64,000 nucleotides of DNA from PALSA-607 sp963737705 (GCA_963737705.1 CAVTTP010000006.1:806001-870000); one strand, 5' to 3'. Counted from the stretch's first letter, positions 41,695-50,120 are shown. Numbers and translations: made by a program. The notes: generated by a model from the sequence alone, not told the origin.

Positions 41695-42656
41695 GCCCGC
41701 TTCCCCTCGTTCGCCCGATGCTCGCAGTCGCGGGGCCGATTCCGGAGAAGGACGACGGGCGCTTCGCGGTCGAGATGAAGTGGGACGGCGTGCGTGCCGT
41801 GTCTTATTGGGACGGCGGGGAGCTACGCCTGTTGTCGCGTAACGACAACGACGTGACGGCGGGCTATCCCGAGCTGGCCGCGCTCGGCTCTCTGCTCGGT
41901 TCTCACAGCGCGATCTTGGACGGCGAGATCGTCGCGTACGACCGCGGCCGGCCGTCGTTCGAAGCCCTGCAGGCCCGGATGCACGTGCGCGGCGCGAAGG
42001 TCAAACAGTTGGCGGCTGAGGTGCCGGTGACACTGCTGCTGTTCGACGTCATGGAGCTCGACGGCAAACCGACGATCGGAATGCCGTACACGCCGCGGCG
42101 CTCGCTTCTCGAAGCCCTCGAGCTGGTTGGCGATCATGTGTTGACTCCGCCGGCATTTCACGACGCGCCGACGACCGTGCTGGCCGCGAGCCGCGCGCAG
42201 GGTCTCGAGGGGGTGGTCGCGAAGGCCGTCGACAGCCTCTACTTACCAGGCCGTCGATCGCCGTCGTGGATCAAGGTCAAGCACGAGCACACGCAAGAGG
42301 TCATCATCGGCGGCTGGAAGCCGGGCGAGGGTGGCCGCGCCGGCCGCATCGGTTCGCTGTTGCTCGGCATCAACAACGACGCGGGTGAGCTGGTCTACGT
42401 CGGCCACGTCGGCACCGGCTTCAGCGACCGAGCGTTGGCCGAGTTGGGTACGCGGCTCAAGCCGCTGCAGCGCAAGACGCCTCCGTTCAGCGACGAGGTG
42501 CCGAGGCTGCATGCGCGCGACGCCGTCTGGGTGACACCGTCGCTGGTGGGCGAGGTGAGCTACAGCGAGTTCACCCGCGACCTTCGACTGCGCCATCCGG
42601 CGTGGCGCGGTCTGCGGCCGGACAAGTCCCCGGCCGAAGTCCACCGCGAGCCGTAG
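41691..42656 (+). CDS. ATP-dependent DNA ligase (LigC/LigD-ligase type)
   Basis: The 321-aa protein has the adenylation domain with catalytic Lys30 in EMKWDGVRA (motif I), LDGEIVAYD (motif III), LLLFDVMEL, EGVVAKAVDSLY (motif IV) and SWIKVKHEHTQEVIIGG (motif V). A C-terminal OB domain follows. It seals nicks using ATP and belongs to the ligase family used in bacterial end joining and repair. No Ku, polymerase or nuclease partner is in the window. The GTG overlaps the previous stop by GTGA. Confidence 0.85.
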   Translation: MSPLPLVRPMLAVAGPIPEKDDGRFAVEMKWDGVRAVSYWDGGELRLLSRNDNDVTAGYPELAALGSLLGSHSAILDGEIVAYDRGRPSFEALQARMHVRGAKVKQLAAEVPVTLLLFDVMELDGKPTIGMPYTPRRSLLEALELVGDHVLTPPAFHDAPTTVLAASRAQGLEGVVAKAVDSLYLPGRRSPSWIKVKHEHTQEVIIGGWKPGEGGRAGRIGSLLLGINNDAGELVYVGHVGTGFSDRALAELGTRLKPLQRKTPPFSDEVPRLHARDAVWVTPSLVGEVSYSEFTRDLRLRHPAWRGLRPDKSPAEVHREP

Positions 42657-42659
42657 CGC

Positions 42660-42810
42660 CGGACGTCACCCCCGCCGTCCCGGCGTTCCCCCGCCGTCGT
42701 CCCGTCCCGCCGCCGTCCCGGCGTTCCGCCCCGCCGCCGCCGTCCCGTCCCGCCGCCGTCCCGGCGTTCCGCCCCGCCGCCGTCCGGCCCCGCCATCCCG
42801 CCGTCCGCCG
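42660..42810. repeat. Very GC-rich degenerate repeat tract
   Basis: Degenerate copies of CCGCCGTCCCGGCGTTCCGCC and shorter CCCGCCGCCGTCCCG units fill the space after the ligase gene. Open frames here are only low-complexity Arg/Gly/Pro strings and are not genes. It may form strong secondary structure at the transcript end. Confidence 0.75.
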
Positions 42811-42934
42811 ACGGGCCCCGGGGCAGCCGAGATGTAGCTGAGGCAGGTGTATACACCTGCCTCGGGACCCATACGGCTGCTTAACGTGATCAACTCCGAG
42901 GAGCGGGTCGGGCGCCGAGCCCTAGACTTCGCGC

Positions 42935-43426
42935 ATGGCGTTCGAGCTTGCGCAGGTAAATATCGGGCGGCTGGTTGCACCGCTCGACCACGCACAGCTG
43001 GCTGGCTTCGTCGAGCTTCTCGAGCCGGTGAATGCGGCGGCGGACAGGGCTCCCGGATTCGTGTGGCGACTGCAAAGTGACGATGGCGACGCGACGTCGA
43101 TCACGGCCTTCGAATGGGACGCCGGGGACAGCGCGGGCGTCATCGTGAACATGTCCGTGTGGACCGGCATTGATGAGCTAGCGGCGTTCGTTTTCGGCGA
43201 CATGCACCGAGAGGTATTGCGCCGGCGGCGTGAGTGGTTTCACCGGATGAGCGACGCGTACACCGTGTGCTGGTGGGTGCCGGCGGGTCACCGTCCGACG
43301 ACTGACGAAGCCGAAGACCGCATCCGCGATCTGCGCGCCAACGGTCCGAACCCGCAAGCGTTCACATTGCGCGAGCGCTATCCGCGACCCGACGAGCAGG
43401 TTAGTTATGCGGGAGCGCAGGGGTAG
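42935..43426 (+). CDS. DUF3291-domain protein
   Basis: The 163-aa protein starts MAFELAQVNIGRLVAPLDH and contains LVEPVNAAADRAPGFVWRL-like and SVWTGIDELAAFVFG...HREVLRRRREWF segments, ending with CWWVPAGHRPTTDEAEDRI. These are the landmarks of DUF3291, a dimeric alpha-beta barrel (monooxygenase-like) family. The catalytic role is unknown. The start lacks a clear ribosome-binding site. Confidence 0.8.
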   Translation: MAFELAQVNIGRLVAPLDHAQLAGFVELLEPVNAAADRAPGFVWRLQSDDGDATSITAFEWDAGDSAGVIVNMSVWTGIDELAAFVFGDMHREVLRRRREWFHRMSDAYTVCWWVPAGHRPTTDEAEDRIRDLRANGPNPQAFTLRERYPRPDEQVSYAGAQG

Positions 43427-43464
43427 AACTCCGGCATGTACCGGTCGCCGATTACACGCGCCAC

Positions 43465-44364
43465 ATGAGCGGCGTCCGCGCACTGCTTTCACGTTTCGAT
43501 GGCTATCAGCAATCGCATGCGGTGCTGGGTTTCCCTTACGCCGTCGTCAAAAAGTTCGGTGACGACAGCGCTGGCAACCTAGCTGCGGTGATCGCCTGGT
43601 CGGCGATGCTCGCCGTTTTTCCGCTGCTACTCCTGCTGATCACGGTTCTGGGGATCGTGCTGCGCAACGATCAGAGCCTGCAAAATCGGATCCTGAATTC
43701 GGCACTCGTCGAATTCCCGGTGATCGGGCAGCAGTTGCAGGGGAACATCCACTCGCTCAACCGGTCAGGCGTCGGCTTGATCGTCGGCCTGGTCGGAACC
43801 TTTATCGGCACCCGTGGCGTCGCCAACGCGTTGCAGACCGCGCTCAACACCGTGTGGGGGATACCGAAGGATCGTCAGCCCGGCTTCCCGATGAACGCGA
43901 TTCGCTCGCTCGCCATCGTGCTGGTACTCGGGATCGGGCTGATCGTGTCTGCGACCCTCTCCGGCTTCGGCGGAGGCACCGGCGCAATCGGCGCCGGCCT
44001 GCGGATCGGCGCGATCGCCGTCGCGTTCGCGGTCAATGTTGGCGTCTTCTCGGTGGTGTTCCGGCTCGCAACCGTCGAGGTCGCGTGGAAGGAGCTGTGG
44101 CTGGGTGCCTTTCTGACCGCCCTCGGCTGGGAGGCGTTGCTGACGCTGGGGGGCTACCTGATCGCGCACGACGTCAAGAACATGAGCGCGGTGTACGGCA
44201 CCTTCGCCCTCGTTCTCGGGTTGATGTCATGGCTCTACCTGCAGGCCGAAATCACTTTGTACGCCGTGGAAATCGACGTCGTACGCGTGCAGCGGCGGTG
44301 GCCCCGAAGCATGGTGAAAGCGACTCCGGCCGCGCGTCGCGAGGAAGAAGTCCCGACCGGGTGA
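43465..44364 (+). CDS. YihY/BrkB-family membrane protein
   Basis: The 299-aa protein has six to seven membrane helices and the BrkB features: an early FGDDSAGNLAAVIAWSAMLAVFPLLLLL, GTRGVANALQTALNTVWGIP, and late YGTFALVLGLMSWLYLQAEITLYAVEID. The family is not an RNase despite older labels and its role (transport or envelope) is unproven. It is convergent with the NRAMP-like gene. Confidence 0.8.
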   Translation: MSGVRALLSRFDGYQQSHAVLGFPYAVVKKFGDDSAGNLAAVIAWSAMLAVFPLLLLLITVLGIVLRNDQSLQNRILNSALVEFPVIGQQLQGNIHSLNRSGVGLIVGLVGTFIGTRGVANALQTALNTVWGIPKDRQPGFPMNAIRSLAIVLVLGIGLIVSATLSGFGGGTGAIGAGLRIGAIAVAFAVNVGVFSVVFRLATVEVAWKELWLGAFLTALGWEALLTLGGYLIAHDVKNMSAVYGTFALVLGLMSWLYLQAEITLYAVEIDVVRVQRRWPRSMVKATPAARREEEVPTG

Positions 44365-44382
44365 TCGGAGAGCTCGCAGCAA

Positions 44383-45759
44383 CTACAGGTGCAAGTACTG
44401 CGAGAGCATGACCAGCGCGGCGGCCGCCATGAGCGCGAACGCTAGCCAGCCAAAAACACTCGCGATCTTGCCGTTGCGATAGTCACCCATGAGCGTTCGG
44501 TCGCGGGCGATCAGCATCACGACGAGCAGAAACGGTGCCGCGGCGATGCCGTTGATGATGGCGACGAGCACCAGAAGATGGATCGGGTTGCTCGTCAGCA
44601 GCGACATAATCGTGCCGCCAATAGTGCCGACCGCCACGAGCCCGTAGAACACCGGTGCCTTGCGCACCGAACGGGAGAAGCCCCAGCGCTTGCCCAAGAG
44701 GCCGGCCATTCCGGCCGCGCCTGATCCTGCGAGCACCGGAATCGCGAGCATGCCGGTCCCGATGAATCCCAACGCGAATAGCACCGACGACCAGTGACCT
44801 GCAACGGGCTTCAACGCGTTTGCCGCATCGGCCGCACTGCTGATCTTCTTGCCGTGCAACGTAGTTGCGGTGACGACGATGATCGCGAACATCACCGCGT
44901 TCGAGAACCCCATGCCGGTGAAGACGTCGCCGCGAGAGGTGCGCTGCTTTCGCTTCGCATCGGCCTTCGTGCGGTCCTTCAACGCAACCGGCTCGTCACC
45001 ACCCTCGGGCTCGTCACGCAGCTCCTCGAGCCGGTGCGCTGACTGCCAGAAGAACAGGTAAGGGCTGATGGTGGTCCCAAGGACGGCGACCAGTAACGCA
45101 AAGTAACTCGAGTTGAGCGTGAGATGCGGGACGACGGTGTGGATACCGACCTGCCCCCACTTGACGTTGATCGAGAACAGGACGACGAAGTACGTCAGCA
45201 ACGCCAGGCAGATGACCTTGAATATGCGCGCGATCCCGGTGAACGAGCCCAGGATGACCAGCGCGCTGATCACTACGCCGGCAACCAGCGCCCACACCCA
45301 CGTCGGTCCGGCGTGCAGCAGGTTCATGCCACTGCCAACGGCCACCAGGTCAGCTGAAATGTTCAGTGCGTTCGCCACGATCAGCGCGGTGATCAGAACG
45401 ATCAGCACCGGCCTGGTTCGGGCCTTGAACTTCTCAGTCGCCAGCTCACCAAGACCGCGGCCTGTCGCCAACGCCGTGCGATCACAGATTTCTTGGACGC
45501 CGGCCATCAGCGGCAACGTCAGCAGCGAGACCCACAACAAACCGAGCCCGAACTGTGCCCCGGCTTGCGAGTAGGTCGCAACGCCCGACGGGTCGTCGTC
45601 GGAGGCGCCGGTCACCAAACCCGGGCCCATGGCCTTCAGGTAGCCGCGCCAACCCGGAGCGGCGCCCGCAGCCGTCAGGTCGACGGCGGAGCGGTCCCGC
45701 GTGGTCCGCGGTTTCCCGCCCTTGGGTTCCCTGCGATTGGCTGGCTGCACACGCTTCAT
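44383..45759 (-). CDS. NRAMP-family metal transporter
   Basis: The 458-aa protein has 11 or so membrane helices. The TM1 motif reads GASDDDPSGVATYSQAGAQ, that is DPSG instead of the DPGN of classical Mn/Fe NRAMPs. The TM6 region is GTTISPYLFFWQSAH. A long basic/acidic loop (EEPEGGDEP-like to KADAKRKQR) follows TM6. The motif changes mean that the transported metal cannot be assumed. ATG 45759 is chosen; an open frame extends 50 codons upstream but is Arg-rich. Confidence 0.8.
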   Translation of the reverse strand: MKRVQPANRREPKGGKPRTTRDRSAVDLTAAGAAPGWRGYLKAMGPGLVTGASDDDPSGVATYSQAGAQFGLGLLWVSLLTLPLMAGVQEICDRTALATGRGLGELATEKFKARTRPVLIVLITALIVANALNISADLVAVGSGMNLLHAGPTWVWALVAGVVISALVILGSFTGIARIFKVICLALLTYFVVLFSINVKWGQVGIHTVVPHLTLNSSYFALLVAVLGTTISPYLFFWQSAHRLEELRDEPEGGDEPVALKDRTKADAKRKQRTSRGDVFTGMGFSNAVMFAIIVVTATTLHGKKISSAADAANALKPVAGHWSSVLFALGFIGTGMLAIPVLAGSGAAGMAGLLGKRWGFSRSVRKAPVFYGLVAVGTIGGTIMSLLTSNPIHLLVLVAIINGIAAAPFLLVVMLIARDRTLMGDYRNGKIASVFGWLAFALMAAAALVMLSQYLHL

Positions 45760-45968
45760 CGCACGCTGCGCATTTTGGGCGCCCGTCGCACGGGGCGGCA
45801 GGGTCCGGGCCACGCCGAAAATGTGCCCACCGCGCACGGCGGCAAAACGTCGCAACCGCGTTGCGACGAACAGATTCGGGGATGGTTTCGAGCCGCACGT
45901 GTTGGGCACATGTAGCTCCGATCGCTCGCGAATCCCCGCTAGCGAGCAATCCTCAAGGAGGCACTCCG

Positions 45969-46124
45969 ATGGTTGTCCTCGGCATCGTGTTGCTCATTCT
46001 CGGCATCCTCTTCGGTGTGGGCATCCTCTACACGCTGGGCATCGTGCTCATCGTCGTTGGCGCCGTGCTCTACCTGCTTGGCTCGATGGGTCACGCGGTT
46101 GGCGGACGCAACCATTACTGGTAG
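45969..46124 (+). CDS. Small hydrophobic membrane protein (DUF6131-like)
   Basis: The 51-aa protein is MVVLGIVLLILGILFGVGIL then YTLGIVLIVVGAVLYLLGSM and a short GRNHYW tail: two membrane helices. AAGGAGG lies eight bases before the ATG. Similar tiny proteins are common in actinobacteria and often stress-induced. Confidence 0.75.
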   Translation: MVVLGIVLLILGILFGVGILYTLGIVLIVVGAVLYLLGSMGHAVGGRNHYW

Positions 46125-46183
46125 CAATTCCTAGCCAGTAAGGGATTTGACCGACGCGCCCACCTGTGAAGTAAGGAGTCGAC

Positions 46184-46381
46184 ATGCGTCTCGCAGCCGT
46201 TATCGTCGTCGTCTGGCTGATCATTGGCGTAGCCGCAACAGTGCAGCGTGGCTACCTGAAGAGCAACAACGCGACCTGCGCGCGCACTGGGACGGTTGCG
46301 GGCACGATCGTCGTCGGCCCTCTGAACTATGTCGGCGTCAATCCCAAAATCACTTGCCATGTCCCAAAGCCGTCTGCCTGA
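46184..46381 (+). CDS. Small exported or membrane-anchored protein
   Basis: The 65-aa protein starts MRLAAVIVVVWLIIGVAATV, a signal-anchor, followed by a short domain with two Cys (NATCARTG and KITCHVPK) that could form a disulfide outside. AAGGAG lies five bases before the ATG. It is one of three small membrane protein genes in a row. Confidence 0.65.
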   Translation: MRLAAVIVVVWLIIGVAATVQRGYLKSNNATCARTGTVAGTIVVGPLNYVGVNPKITCHVPKPSA

Positions 46382-46490
46382 TTCACACACTCGGTTGGTG
46401 TTTAAGCGCTAGGTGTTTAAGCGTCGAGGCGGCGGGAACGTACCTGCACGAAGGTTTCTTCATCAATCTTCAACTTAGGAGAGGTTTCAC

Positions 46491-46625
46491 ATGTTGCTCG
46501 TCCTCGCCATCGTCTTGTTGCTTCTCTTCGGCGGCCTCGGCTTTGTCGCGCACGTGCTGTGGTTCGGCTTGATCTTGGCCGTCATCATTCTGATTGCGCA
46601 CGCGCTTACAGGCAGCCGCGCATAG
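46491..46625 (+). CDS. Small hydrophobic protein (lmo0937/DUF5670-like)
   Basis: The 44-residue frame MLLVLAIVLLLLFGGLGFVA then HVLWFGLILAVIILIAHALT and GSRA has two membrane helices. The conserved GGLGFVxHVLW core is typical of this small family. TAGGAGAGG lies seven bases before the ATG. A strong terminator follows. Confidence 0.75.
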   Translation: MLLVLAIVLLLLFGGLGFVAHVLWFGLILAVIILIAHALTGSRA

Positions 46626-46678
46626 GTTTCAGGGGACCGCGGGGGAGCCTCCTGGGCACCGGAGAACTCCACCCCATC

Positions 46679-46712
46679 ATCAGGCCGACGCTTCTCAAAG
46701 CGCCGGCCTGAT
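46679..46712 (+). terminator. Rho-independent-type terminator
   Basis: ATCAGGCCG (46679-46687) pairs with CGGCCTGAT (46704-46712), with an inner CGCTT/AAGCG stem and a small loop. TGGTTGTT follows. It closes the small membrane protein cluster. Confidence 0.7.
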
Positions 46713-46780
46713 TGGTTGTTCGCCCCAATGTCCCTTCAACGGGTCTGTTCAACTCGCCAGCGGGCGGCTACCTTCTGCTC

Positions 46781-47074
46781 ATGGAGCAGGCCGAGGTGGT
46801 CGCTTTTCCCGCCCGTGGCGAGGTTTTCCTCGACCACCGCGGTGAGGCTCGCACCCTACGGCTGGCCTGGCACACCGAAGCGGACGTCGTGGTGTTGAGC
46901 CTGTGGCAAGCCGACCGCTGCTCAGGAACCTTCCGTCTCGCACTCGAGGACGTGCCGAGGTTCGTGGCGGCGCTCGTAGACGGCCTTGGCGCCGCTGCAA
47001 ACCTGCCAGCCGCTCAAGCCGCCCGACTGCGGATGAACCGACCCGCCGAACCCGCCAGCGCGACCGCGAGCTAA
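46781..47074 (+). CDS. Hypothetical small protein
   Basis: The 97-aa protein (MEQAEVVAFPARGEVFLDHR, TLRLAWHTEADVVVLSLWQ, CSGTFRLALEDVPRFVAALVDGL) looks like a compact beta-sheet domain with a C-terminal helix. A similar architecture is common in uncharacterised actinobacterial proteins. The ATG has no Shine-Dalgarno, so it may be leaderless. Confidence 0.55.
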   Translation: MEQAEVVAFPARGEVFLDHRGEARTLRLAWHTEADVVVLSLWQADRCSGTFRLALEDVPRFVAALVDGLGAAANLPAAQAARLRMNRPAEPASATAS

Positions 47075-47099
47075 CGCTCCGGCTTGGCTGGCCGCAGGA

Positions 47100-47795
47100 C
47101 TAGACGGCGCAGGAGTCGCCTTCGCAGCCGTCGCCGCTCGTCGTGACCATCGTCAACGGGTTTGCCTCGGCATACGCCGTGCGCAACGTCTGAAGCAGAA
47201 CCTCGGGTGACTGAGCTCCCGAGACTCCGTACTTGGCATCGACGACGAAGAACGGAACGCCCGAAATCCCATACGCAGCAGCCTGTTGCTCATCGGCTAT
47301 TACGTCGGTGGCGTATTGGCCGGAGGTGAGCACGGTCTTGACGTCGGTCTCGTCGAGTCCAGCTTCGACGGCGAGGCGCGTCAAGGTTTCGGCGTCGCCG
47401 ACCGGCTCGTTCTCGGTGAAGTACGCCCGCATGAAGCGCTCCTTCACGGCGTCCTGGACGCCCTTCTCGCCAGCGAGATGGATTAGCCGATGGGCATCGA
47501 AAGTGTTCCCACCGCGCGCCGTCTCGAGGTGGAACTGCAGGCCCTCAGCCGCGGCCATGTCGGTCAACCTCGCGTTGGCGGCAAGAGCCTGAGCGCGGGA
47601 CATGCCGTATTTGTCAGCCAGGCCCTGCACTGGGTCGCCCTCGCGAATCGCCGGCGCATCCGGGTCGAGCTCGAAGCTGCGCCAGTGCACCTCGACGTCC
47701 GCCCGGTGTTCGAATGCAGCCAGTGCCGTTTCGAAGCGACGCTTCCCGACGTAACACCAGGGGCAGACGACATCCGACCAGATTTCGACCTTCAT
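47100..47795 (-). CDS. DsbA-family oxidoreductase (FrnE-like)
   Basis: The 231-aa protein has a thioredoxin fold with CPWC at residues 11-14, a helical insertion (AANARLTDMAAAEGLQFH, NTFDAHRLIHLA) and a cis-Pro region YGISGVPFFVVDAKYGVSGAQSPE, all typical of FrnE. The C-terminus carries an extra CEGDSC pair. It has no signal peptide, so it acts in the cytosol. GAGGAGCGCA precedes the ATG. Confidence 0.88.
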   Translation of the reverse strand: MKVEIWSDVVCPWCYVGKRRFETALAAFEHRADVEVHWRSFELDPDAPAIREGDPVQGLADKYGMSRAQALAANARLTDMAAAEGLQFHLETARGGNTFDAHRLIHLAGEKGVQDAVKERFMRAYFTENEPVGDAETLTRLAVEAGLDETDVKTVLTSGQYATDVIADEQQAAAYGISGVPFFVVDAKYGVSGAQSPEVLLQTLRTAYAEANPLTMVTTSGDGCEGDSCAV

Positions 47796-47931
47796 TGCGC
47801 TCCTCAGTAGCGATTACCAAGAGCGACAACCGGCTCGCCCGCCGCATTTGTTCCGGCGCGCTCGACGGCGATCGGCCGAGCGAGCGCGGCGATGCGGCTA
47901 ACAGCGGCTCAGGTGCCGTGCTGGCGCCCGG

Positions 47932-48159
47932 CTAACGCCGGCCGCGGGTGCCGTGCTGGCGCCCGGCCCGCCGTATCTCGCGGATTGCGGACGCTTGCCA
48001 GCCGCGCATGCTCCGGCCGCGCACGCGATAGGGGTCAGGGTGACTGCGCGCTGGCTGCTGAGGGCGGTTGCGGGCGACCATCACGATTGTGGCGATAATC
48101 GCGATCGCCACGAGGCAGCCGATCACGATCGCGATGATCGTGATGATGTGCGCCGCCAT
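47932..48159 (-). CDS. Small single-pass membrane protein
   Basis: The 75-aa frame from ATG 48159 has one long hydrophobic helix (IITIIAIVIGCLVAIAIIAT) followed by a basic tail (RNRPQQPARSHPDPYRV, MRGWQASAIREIRRAGRQ). The ribosome-binding site is weak. The longer upstream extension is Arg/Pro-rich, runs through short CTGCGGC-type repeats at about 48185-48240 and is not credible. Confidence 0.45.
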   Translation of the reverse strand: MAAHIITIIAIVIGCLVAIAIIATIVMVARNRPQQPARSHPDPYRVRGRSMRGWQASAIREIRRAGRQHGTRGRR

Positions 48160-48260
48160 GCCGCTCACTCTGACACGCACATCCTGCGGCACCGCAGGGT
48201 GTGGCACCGCAGGCTGTGGCACTGCGGGCTGCGGCGCCACCGCCCGGCGACGCCGAAGGC

Positions 48261-49112
48261 TTAGCGGAAGACGATCGTCTTGTGGCCGTCGACGAGCACG
48301 CGATGCTCCAGATGCCATCGCACCGCGCGGGCTAAGGCCAGGCACTCGACGTCCCGCCCGATCGACGTCAGGTTCTCGACGTCGTCGCCATGATCGACGC
48401 GCGCCACTTCTTGTTCGATGATCGGTCCCTCGTCGAGGTTCGCGGTCACGTAGTGCGCGGTCGCGCCGATCAGTTTCACGCCGCGATCATGAGCCTGGTG
48501 GTAGGGCTTCGCGCCCTTGAAGCTCGGCAAGAACGAGTGATGGATGTTGATGATCCGGCCAGGCAACTGCTCGCACACGCGCGCCGACAGGATCTGCATG
48601 TAGCGAGCCAGAATCACCAGTTCGACGTGGCTTTCGGCAACGATGTCGAGAAGCCGCTGCTCCGCGTCGTCCCGGCTCTGGGGTGTTATAGGCACGTAGT
48701 GGTAAGGGATTTCGTACGACTTCGCGAGCGCTTCGAAGTCGCGGTGGTTCGAGACGATGCCCGCGATGTCGGCCGGCAGTGAGCCGACTCGCCAGCGGTA
48801 GAGCAGGTCGTTGAGGCAGTGACCCTGCTGCGACACCATGATGATGACGCGCGCGCGGGCGGCTTCGCCATCGATGTGCCAGTCCATCGAGAAGGTTTCG
48901 CCGACGCGCGCGAACGCGGTGCGAAGGTCGTCGAGGTCCAGTGGCCGATTGTTCGACTCGAGGTGCACTCGCATGAAGAAGCGTCCGGTGTCGCGATCGC
49001 CGAACTGCTGGCTGTCGAGGATGTTGCAGTCGTACTCGGCAAGGAAGCCGGTGACCGCGTGCACGATTCCGACCCGGTCGGGGCACGACAGCGTAAGGAT
49101 GAAGCCGTCCAC
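48261..49112 (-). CDS. purU: Formyltetrahydrofolate deformylase
   Basis: The 283-aa protein has an N-terminal ACT domain (FILTLSCPDRVGIVHAVTGF...NILDSQQFGD). Its formyltransferase-fold domain contains SNHRDFEALA, ILARYMQIL, NIHHSFLPSFKGAKPYHQA and TANLDEGPIIEQ, carrying the catalytic Asn, His and Asp. It hydrolyses 10-formyl-THF to THF and formate, balancing one-carbon pools. The GTG start at 49112 is preceded by AGGAGGAGG. A strong hairpin lies in its leader. Confidence 0.9.
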   Translation of the reverse strand: MDGFILTLSCPDRVGIVHAVTGFLAEYDCNILDSQQFGDRDTGRFFMRVHLESNNRPLDLDDLRTAFARVGETFSMDWHIDGEAARARVIIMVSQQGHCLNDLLYRWRVGSLPADIAGIVSNHRDFEALAKSYEIPYHYVPITPQSRDDAEQRLLDIVAESHVELVILARYMQILSARVCEQLPGRIINIHHSFLPSFKGAKPYHQAHDRGVKLIGATAHYVTANLDEGPIIEQEVARVDHGDDVENLTSIGRDVECLALARAVRWHLEHRVLVDGHKTIVFR

Positions 49113-49139
49113 GAAAGCGGCCTCCTCCTAGGTCTGGAT

Positions 49140-49163
49140 TCTCAGGCAGAATAGTGCCTGAGA
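49140..49163. promoter_or_regulatory. Hairpin in the purU leader
   Basis: TCTCAGGCA and TGCCTGAGA form a 9-bp perfect stem with a 6-base loop, 27 bases upstream of the purU GTG. A GAGAG/CTCTC stem lies next to it. The site is between divergent genes and could be an operator or leader structure. Confidence 0.45.
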
Positions 49164-49205
49164 GTTGCGCGCTCTCGTTGTGGCCGACGAAGAACGGGGA
49201 ACTGC

Positions 49206-49574
49206 GTGATCTTCAAAGCCGTTGAGGACGGTCGGCCGTACCCGGCACACGACCTGCTGCTGCGCGACTGGGCAGAGGTGCCGCCGCGGCAGGTGCGGCT
49301 CGACCAGCTGATCACGACCAAGAGGGTGCTCGCCCTCGACGTCCTGCTTGACGACGACTCGACCTTCTACGGCGACCTGTTCCCGCACGTCGTCCAGTGG
49401 CAGAACGAGCTCTACCTCGAGGACGGCCTGCACCGTGCATTGCGGGCCGCGCTCCAGCAGCGCACGGCGCTGCACGCGAGGGTGTTGAACCTCGACGCTC
49501 CGGGCGGCGCCGACATCGTGGCGTCCTCCGGTGAGGATGCCGGGCTCGCCGGCGCCGATCGAGGCGACCGGTGA
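49206..49574 (+). CDS. Conserved actinobacterial hypothetical protein
   Basis: The 122-aa protein starts IFKAVEDGRPYPAHDLLLRDWAEVPPRQVRLDQLITTKR and contains DDSTFYGDLFPHVVQWQNELYLEDGLHRALRAALQQR, a conserved actinobacterial pattern. Some annotations call it an antitoxin without evidence. The GTG follows GGGGAACTGC. Its stop overlaps the next small gene by GTGA. Confidence 0.75.
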   Translation: MIFKAVEDGRPYPAHDLLLRDWAEVPPRQVRLDQLITTKRVLALDVLLDDDSTFYGDLFPHVVQWQNELYLEDGLHRALRAALQQRTALHARVLNLDAPGGADIVASSGEDAGLAGADRGDR

Positions 49575-49702
49575 CGGAGTCGATCCCCGAGCAGACCAGC
49601 GACGACACCGACGCCGGGTGGGGTGACGAGTCAGCGGAGGAAAAGGCCAAGCGGGACGCCGATTGGTACCGCCGCGAGACGCCGCCACACCACGGCGACT
49701 AA
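49571..49702 (+). CDS. Short acidic protein coupled to the previous gene
   Basis: The 43-residue frame (TESIPEQTSDDTDAGWGDES then KRDADWYRRETPPHHGD) starts at a GTG that overlaps the previous TGA. Short proteins ending WGD...ERPPHxx-like are commonly found downstream of this conserved gene. Function is unknown. Confidence 0.6.
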   Translation: MTESIPEQTSDDTDAGWGDESAEEKAKRDADWYRRETPPHHGD

Positions 49703-49709
49703 CTCAGCG

Positions 49710-50120
49710 CTAGGCGGCGGCTGGGGCTGACTCTGCGGTGCAGAACATGCAGCGGCTGGCCGCGGCCGGGATGCTGCTCAGGCACTCGGGGCAGTCGCGG
49801 GTAGGCGCGTCCGGCTCCGGCTGCTTCGCGTACCGGTCAAGCAGCTTCCCGTAAGGCACGACGACCAAGTAGTAGATGACCGCCGCCATGATGATGAACG
49901 CAATCACCGCGTTGATGAAGTCGCCGTAGGCGAACACGCTGTTGTGAATCGTGAACGTGCGCCCGCCGAAGGCACCCTTTCCGCCGAGGGCTCCGACAAG
50001 CGGGGTGATGAAGTCCTTCACCAGGGCTGTCACAAGGGCGGCGAACGCGGCGCCGATCACGAACGCGACGGCCAGGTCGACCAGGTTGCCGCGCAACAGG
50101 AACTTCTTGAAGCCTGACAC
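49710..50120 (-). CDS. mscL: Large-conductance mechanosensitive channel
   Basis: The 136-aa protein has the MscL core: GFKKFLLRGNLVDLAVAFVIGAAFAALV (TM1), the periplasmic loop with GKGAFGG and a TM2 helix FINAVIAFIIMAAVIYYLVVVPY. The C-terminus adds a CPECLSSIPAAASRCMFC pair of Cys motifs, a zinc-ribbon-like tail common in actinobacterial MscL. It opens under hypo-osmotic shock. GGGAGAACACA precedes GTG 50120. Confidence 0.9.
   Translation of the reverse strand: MSGFKKFLLRGNLVDLAVAFVIGAAFAALVTALVKDFITPLVGALGGKGAFGGRTFTIHNSVFAYGDFINAVIAFIIMAAVIYYLVVVPYGKLLDRYAKQPEPDAPTRDCPECLSSIPAAASRCMFCTAESAPAAA

Noticed and set aside
42602..42995. Arg/Gly/Pro-rich ORFs after the ligase gene
   Set aside because: They are produced by the GC-rich repeat tract and have no start signals.
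49120..49200. Glycine riboswitch upstream of purU
   Set aside because: Only the CTCTCAGGCA-like string and simple hairpins are present; the conserved core (CCGAAGGGGCAA-type block and the rest of the aptamer) is missing.
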